A stretch of DNA of 64,000 nucleotides from Flavobacterium sp. HSC-61S13 (GTDB taxonomy: Bacteria; Bacteroidota; Bacteroidia; Flavobacteriales; Flavobacteriaceae): positions 124,001-188,000 of the forward strand of contig NZ_JALJZV010000001.1 of the NCBI RefSeq assembly GCF_024171535.1, read 5' to 3'. Made by a program: the position numbers and the translations under genes. This document shows, in pieces, positions 60,710 to 64,000 of this stretch; position 1 is the first letter of the stretch; every line of letters starts with the position of its first letter. A model generated the notes under the pieces. The model saw nothing but the letters and a program-made list of their open reading frames with translations, had not been told where the DNA came from and made no database searches.

Positions 60710-61705
60710 TTATTTGCCCATTAACTTACCACCGATATTTCCTGTTGCTGAACCCACTCCAGCTCCAGCGATATTTCCGGCTTTCATCGTCGCTTGGTTT
60801 ACATTACGGGTAAAGTTTCCTGCACCTCCTGCTTGGATAACCCAACCTGTTACCGTTGGAATGGTAAAGTATCCTACGATACCGATAATCATAAAGATGA
60901 TATATACGGTATTGCTCGTATCGGGTATGTACGCCGGGTCGGCAAGCATTGCGATATCTTTTTCGATGATGAGTGACTGTATTTTGGCTAACATAGAGCT
61001 GAACAAGTCAGCGACTGGAAGCCAGAGATAAACACTCACATATCGGGTGAGCCATTGCGTGAGCGTACTCTGAAAACCATCCCATACAGAAATAGCAAAA
61101 GCTATGGGTCCGAGAATGGATAAAACGATCAGAAAAAACGTCCGTATGGTATCAATTACCAATGCTGCCGCCTGAAACAGAACTTCGAGCAGGTTACGAA
61201 ACCAGTCCTTTACGCTTTGTTCCATACTGTGCATACCACGTTCTATGTACATTCCCGACATCGTTGCCAAATCGGATGGCGACCAACCCAATTCTTCGAG
61301 TTTTTTGTCGAACTCTTCATCGCTCGCGAGGTAAGCGGTTTCGGGATTTCTCAACATCGCTTCCCGTTCCAACAGGTCTTTTTTAGCCTGCAAATCATTG
61401 AGGTCAAGCACCTGATTTTCAAGAATAGCGTGAGTACCTTGTACGACCGGGCTTAACACGGCATTAATAGTTCCCAATACCATGGTTGGAAAAAACATGA
61501 TACAGATGCCCAATGCGAAAGGACGGAGCAACGGATACATATCAATCGGTTCTGCTCGGCTGAGTGCCTGCCATACTTTTATGGCGACATAAAACAAAGC
61601 TCCCAAGCCCGCTACGCCTTTAGCCACTGCCGCCATATCGGCGGAGAGAGGTAACATTTCATCATACAAGGAACGCAGGACTTCGTGAAGATTTTGAAAT
61701 TCCAT
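60710..61705 (-). CDS. traJ: Conjugal transfer protein TraJ (element B)
   Basis: A 331-aa polytopic VirB6-like protein, co-linear with 30119-31111; MLRNPETAYLASDEEFDKKL and LPVADLFSSMLAKIQSLIIE are almost unchanged. The start MEFQNLHEV supports the start chosen for element A TraJ. 2 bp separate it from traI. Confidence 0.94.
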   Translation of the reverse strand: MEFQNLHEVLRSLYDEMLPLSADMAAVAKGVAGLGALFYVAIKVWQALSRAEPIDMYPLLRPFALGICIMFFPTMVLGTINAVLSPVVQGTHAILENQVLDLNDLQAKKDLLEREAMLRNPETAYLASDEEFDKKLEELGWSPSDLATMSGMYIERGMHSMEQSVKDWFRNLLEVLFQAAALVIDTIRTFFLIVLSILGPIAFAISVWDGFQSTLTQWLTRYVSVYLWLPVADLFSSMLAKIQSLIIEKDIAMLADPAYIPDTSNTVYIIFMIIGIVGYFTIPTVTGWVIQAGGAGNFTRNVNQATMKAGNIAGAGVGSATGNIGGKLMGK

Positions 61706-61707
61706 AA

Positions 61708-62340
61708 CTACCAGTATTTTTGATTTGAAGTGCCATACAGCTCAAGTACTCTTTGAGTGTTGTTCTGTTTTTTCGATCTTAAAAAACTTACGGAGATATT
61801 TTTATTGGTGTAGTAGCGTACCAGACTGTGATATTCTTTTACTTCTTTATATACTTTATCAATAATATCCATACGCTCTTTGTCATTTAGTGACAAGCTT
61901 GATGACGATACGATTTGTTTGAGTTCTTTTAATAGCTCCGTACTTTCATTAAGCAATGCTGAATAGCCGTTGGCGATAGCTGCTAATTCCTGAGGAGAAA
62001 AGTTCGGATCGTTCATCATTTTACCAAAATTCTGAACGTACATTTCGGATACATTGCCTACCAGAAGTACGGTTTGTTGCACCTTACGGGCATCTTTCAC
62101 AAGGTTATTTACCGCCTGTAGTTTGTCGTAATATTCTTTGCCTTGTTTATATACCTTTTCCACTTCTTTGAAGTTTTTAACAACATTGGATACGGTAGAT
62201 GAAGTCTGTATGATTTCATTGGCACTGTTAAGAATACCCGATGCCAGATTTGCTGGATCGGTGACTACAAATTGCGCTTTCGCTGATGGTGCTACGGTAA
62301 GCATAAGTGCCGTACATACCAAATACATGATTTTTTTCAT
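61708..62340 (-). CDS. traI: Conjugal transfer protein TraI (element B), DUF4141
   Basis: A 210-aa secreted protein: signal peptide (cleaved near AKAQ), then FVVTDPANLASGILNSANEI and the helical FKEVEKVYKQGKEYYDKLQA block shared with element A. Long identical stretches at protein level with many synonymous differences show that the two copies separated long ago and remain under selection. Confidence 0.94.
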   Translation of the reverse strand: MKKIMYLVCTALMLTVAPSAKAQFVVTDPANLASGILNSANEIIQTSSTVSNVVKNFKEVEKVYKQGKEYYDKLQAVNNLVKDARKVQQTVLLVGNVSEMYVQNFGKMMNDPNFSPQELAAIANGYSALLNESTELLKELKQIVSSSSLSLNDKERMDIIDKVYKEVKEYHSLVRYYTNKNISVSFLRSKKQNNTQRVLELYGTSNQKYW

Positions 62341-62360
62341 TGTTTTAAAATTTAAAATTG

Positions 62361-64000
62361 TTACTGATTTGATTTATCACGTCGCTCGATGGCGATATGC
62401 TTAATGGCGAGTTCTACATTACCGTCCAATTCGGAAGCTAGATTCATAACTTCCATTTTTTCGGTTTCTTCGGTCGTGTATGCGAGATATTCCTCCATGC
62501 TAACTTCGGTAGCATAGACTGCCGAGTGTGTACCACCTAAACCAATCCATACTTCTTTGTATAATCGTGAGGGATCGTTGTTCATGTTAATGGAAAGTAC
62601 CTGTGCCTTCTCTTTGTCTGTAAGTCCAAGCATCGTTTGTATGTCATCAAACTTGTTCATGTACTTACGTTGGTCGAGCAGGATTTTACAATCGGAGTTG
62701 TTGATGATACTTTCTTTGACAATGGGCGATTGGATGATGTCGTCCACCTCCTGGGTTACCACAATGGCTTCACCAAAAAACTTCCTAACGGTTTTAAAAA
62801 GGTACTTTATGTATTCCGCCATTCCTTCTTTGGCAATTGCTTTCCAGGCTTCTTCAATCAGGATGAGTTTTCGGATACCTTTTAAGCGACGCATCTTGTT
62901 GATGAACACTTCCATAATGATGATGGTCACGATTGGAAAGAGGATTTTGTGATCCTTAATAGCATCGATTTCAAACACAATGAAGCGTTTAGAAAGTAGG
63001 TCTAACTGTTTGTCGGAGTTCAGCAGATAATCATATTCGCCTCCTTTGTAATAAGGTTCCAATACATTAAGGAAATTGGCAATATCAAAGTCTTTCTCAC
63101 GAACTTGTTTTTCTTCCAATACCTTGCGGTAATCTCCTTTTACATATTCATAAAAACCATTGAAGGAAGGAAATTCGTTGTGTTGTTTAATACGGTCGAT
63201 ATAACCACTTACAGCATTGGACAATGCCACTTCTTCTGAACGAGTTGGTGGTTCATCATCACGCTTCCATAAAGTCAAGATGAGCGTTTTGACACTTTCC
63301 CTTTTTTCAATATCGAACACACCATCATCGGTATAGAAAGGATTAAAGGCAATAGGATTATCTTCGGTATAAGTAAAGTAAACGCCGTCTTCACCTTTGG
63401 TTTTGCCTTTGATGAGTTCGCATAAACCCTGATAAGAATTACCGGTATCAACCAACAAAACGTGAGCACCTTGCTCATAATATTGGCGAACCATATGGTT
63501 AGTGAAAAATGATTTTCCACTTCCCGAAGGACCAAGTATAAACTTGTTCCGGTTCGTGATGATACCCCGTTTCATCGGTAAATCCGATATATCCAAATGA
63601 ATAGGCTTTCCGGTCAATCGGTCAGCCATCTTAATACCAAATGGCGATGGCGAATTGTGGTAATTGGTTTCTTCTGTAAAAAAACACAAAGCAGGTTCGA
63701 TAAACGTGTAAAAACTTTCCTCACTCGGAAAATCGCCTGCATTGCCCGGCATTCCTGCCCAGTACAAAGTAGCTACGTCCGTAGTGTTGTGGCGTGGTTT
63801 GCATTCCATTAATGCCAAAGCGCTACCACTATCATTTTTTATTTGTTTGAGCTCGTTGGCATCATCTGACCAAGCCATAATATTGAAATGCGCTCTGATG
63901 GATGACAGTCCAAAACTATGTGCCTCATTCAGGTATTTTTCTATCCACTCTTTGTTTATTTGATTTGCCCGACTGTAGCGAGCCAACGAGTGCATATTTC
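62361..64000 (-). CDS. traG: Conjugation ATPase TraG (element B), partial
   Basis: The frame runs through the right window edge, so the N-terminal part is missing; alignment with element A TraG indicates about 290 residues are outside. Walker A GPSGSGKSF, the LILIEEAWKAIA Walker B and the YTTEETEKMEVM end are present. An internal Met at 63993-63995 aligns with residue 291 of the full-length homologue and is not the true start. Confidence 0.94.
   Translation of the reverse strand, partial: NMHSLARYSRANQINKEWIEKYLNEAHSFGLSSIRAHFNIMAWSDDANELKQIKNDSGSALALMECKPRHNTTDVATLYWAGMPGNAGDFPSEESFYTFIEPALCFFTEETNYHNSPSPFGIKMADRLTGKPIHLDISDLPMKRGIITNRNKFILGPSGSGKSFFTNHMVRQYYEQGAHVLLVDTGNSYQGLCELIKGKTKGEDGVYFTYTEDNPIAFNPFYTDDGVFDIEKRESVKTLILTLWKRDDEPPTRSEEVALSNAVSGYIDRIKQHNEFPSFNGFYEYVKGDYRKVLEEKQVREKDFDIANFLNVLEPYYKGGEYDYLLNSDKQLDLLSKRFIVFEIDAIKDHKILFPIVTIIIMEVFINKMRRLKGIRKLILIEEAWKAIAKEGMAEYIKYLFKTVRKFFGEAIVVTQEVDDIIQSPIVKESIINNSDCKILLDQRKYMNKFDDIQTMLGLTDKEKAQVLSINMNNDPSRLYKEVWIGLGGTHSAVYATEVSMEEYLAYTTEETEKMEVMNLASELDGNVELAIKHIAIERRDKSNQ

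Overview
The window looks like a Bacteroidota genome, probably class Flavobacteriia. It is strongly AT-rich, has TAnnTTTG-type promoters and carries two Bacteroidota-type conjugation (tra) modules, a PRTRC cassette, a YWFCY-type coupling protein and a CTnDOT-like integrase. I cannot assign a genus. No rRNA, complete tRNA or core housekeeping cluster is visible, so nearly all of it reads as integrated mobile DNA.

Element A (about 0.5-34.2 kb). The coupling protein gene mobC (517-2520, minus) and the relaxase genes mobB and mobA (21130-22632, minus) belong together, but about 18.6 kb of accessory DNA lies between them. A plus-strand tra operon (traA, traB, a traC/D-like gene, traE, F, G, I, J, K, L, M, N; 24332-34181) follows. 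No traO or traQ is visible, and no integrase for this element is in view. The accessory block holds a serine hydrolase, an orphan DUF6922 protein, a frameshifted alpha/beta hydrolase and a defence-like set. That set comprises an ABC-type ATPase with a PD-(D/E)xK nuclease, a HEPN-STAND-TPR protein, an AbiTii protein, a second PD-(D/E)xK protein interrupted by an amber codon, and another HEPN-like protein. The block is full of scars: a 109-bp direct repeat at 7.76 and 15.29 kb, tRNA-3'-end-like sequences with terminators at 15.1-15.3 kb, a 326-bp tandem duplication, two copies of a 285-bp structured repeat (13.5 and 20.45 kb) and VCR-sized attC-like spacers between defence genes.

Junction (34.2-36.1 kb). 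It contains a membrane-anchored AraC-type regulator broken by an in-frame stop and carrying a 12-bp microsatellite, plus a 5'-truncated LytTR regulator next to the next integrase.

Element B (36.2 kb to beyond the right edge). A tyrosine integrase is followed by a zinc-finger-like hypothetical protein, SSB, a DUF932 protein and the PRTRC genes E, C, (F-like), B and ThiF. Cargo follows: a SulP transporter, an IS110 insertion, a two-gene STAS/GHKL-ATPase plus phosphoribosyltransferase-like cassette (48.1-51.6 kb), a receiver protein with a highly structured leader, two excisionase-like HTH proteins, a HEPN (TIGR02391) cassette, and a nitroreductase with a divergent HxlR regulator. A second tra operon on the minus strand (traQ, O, N, M, L, K, J, I, partial traG) runs off the window. 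Its proteins are clearly homologous to those of element A, but the DNA is visibly less AT-rich, so A and B are distinct relatives lying head to head.

The strongest candidates for something undescribed are the GHKL/PRTase-like pair, the ATPase/PD-(D/E)xK pair and the attC-like cassette organisation of the defence genes. All assignments come from reading the sequence; no database search was possible.
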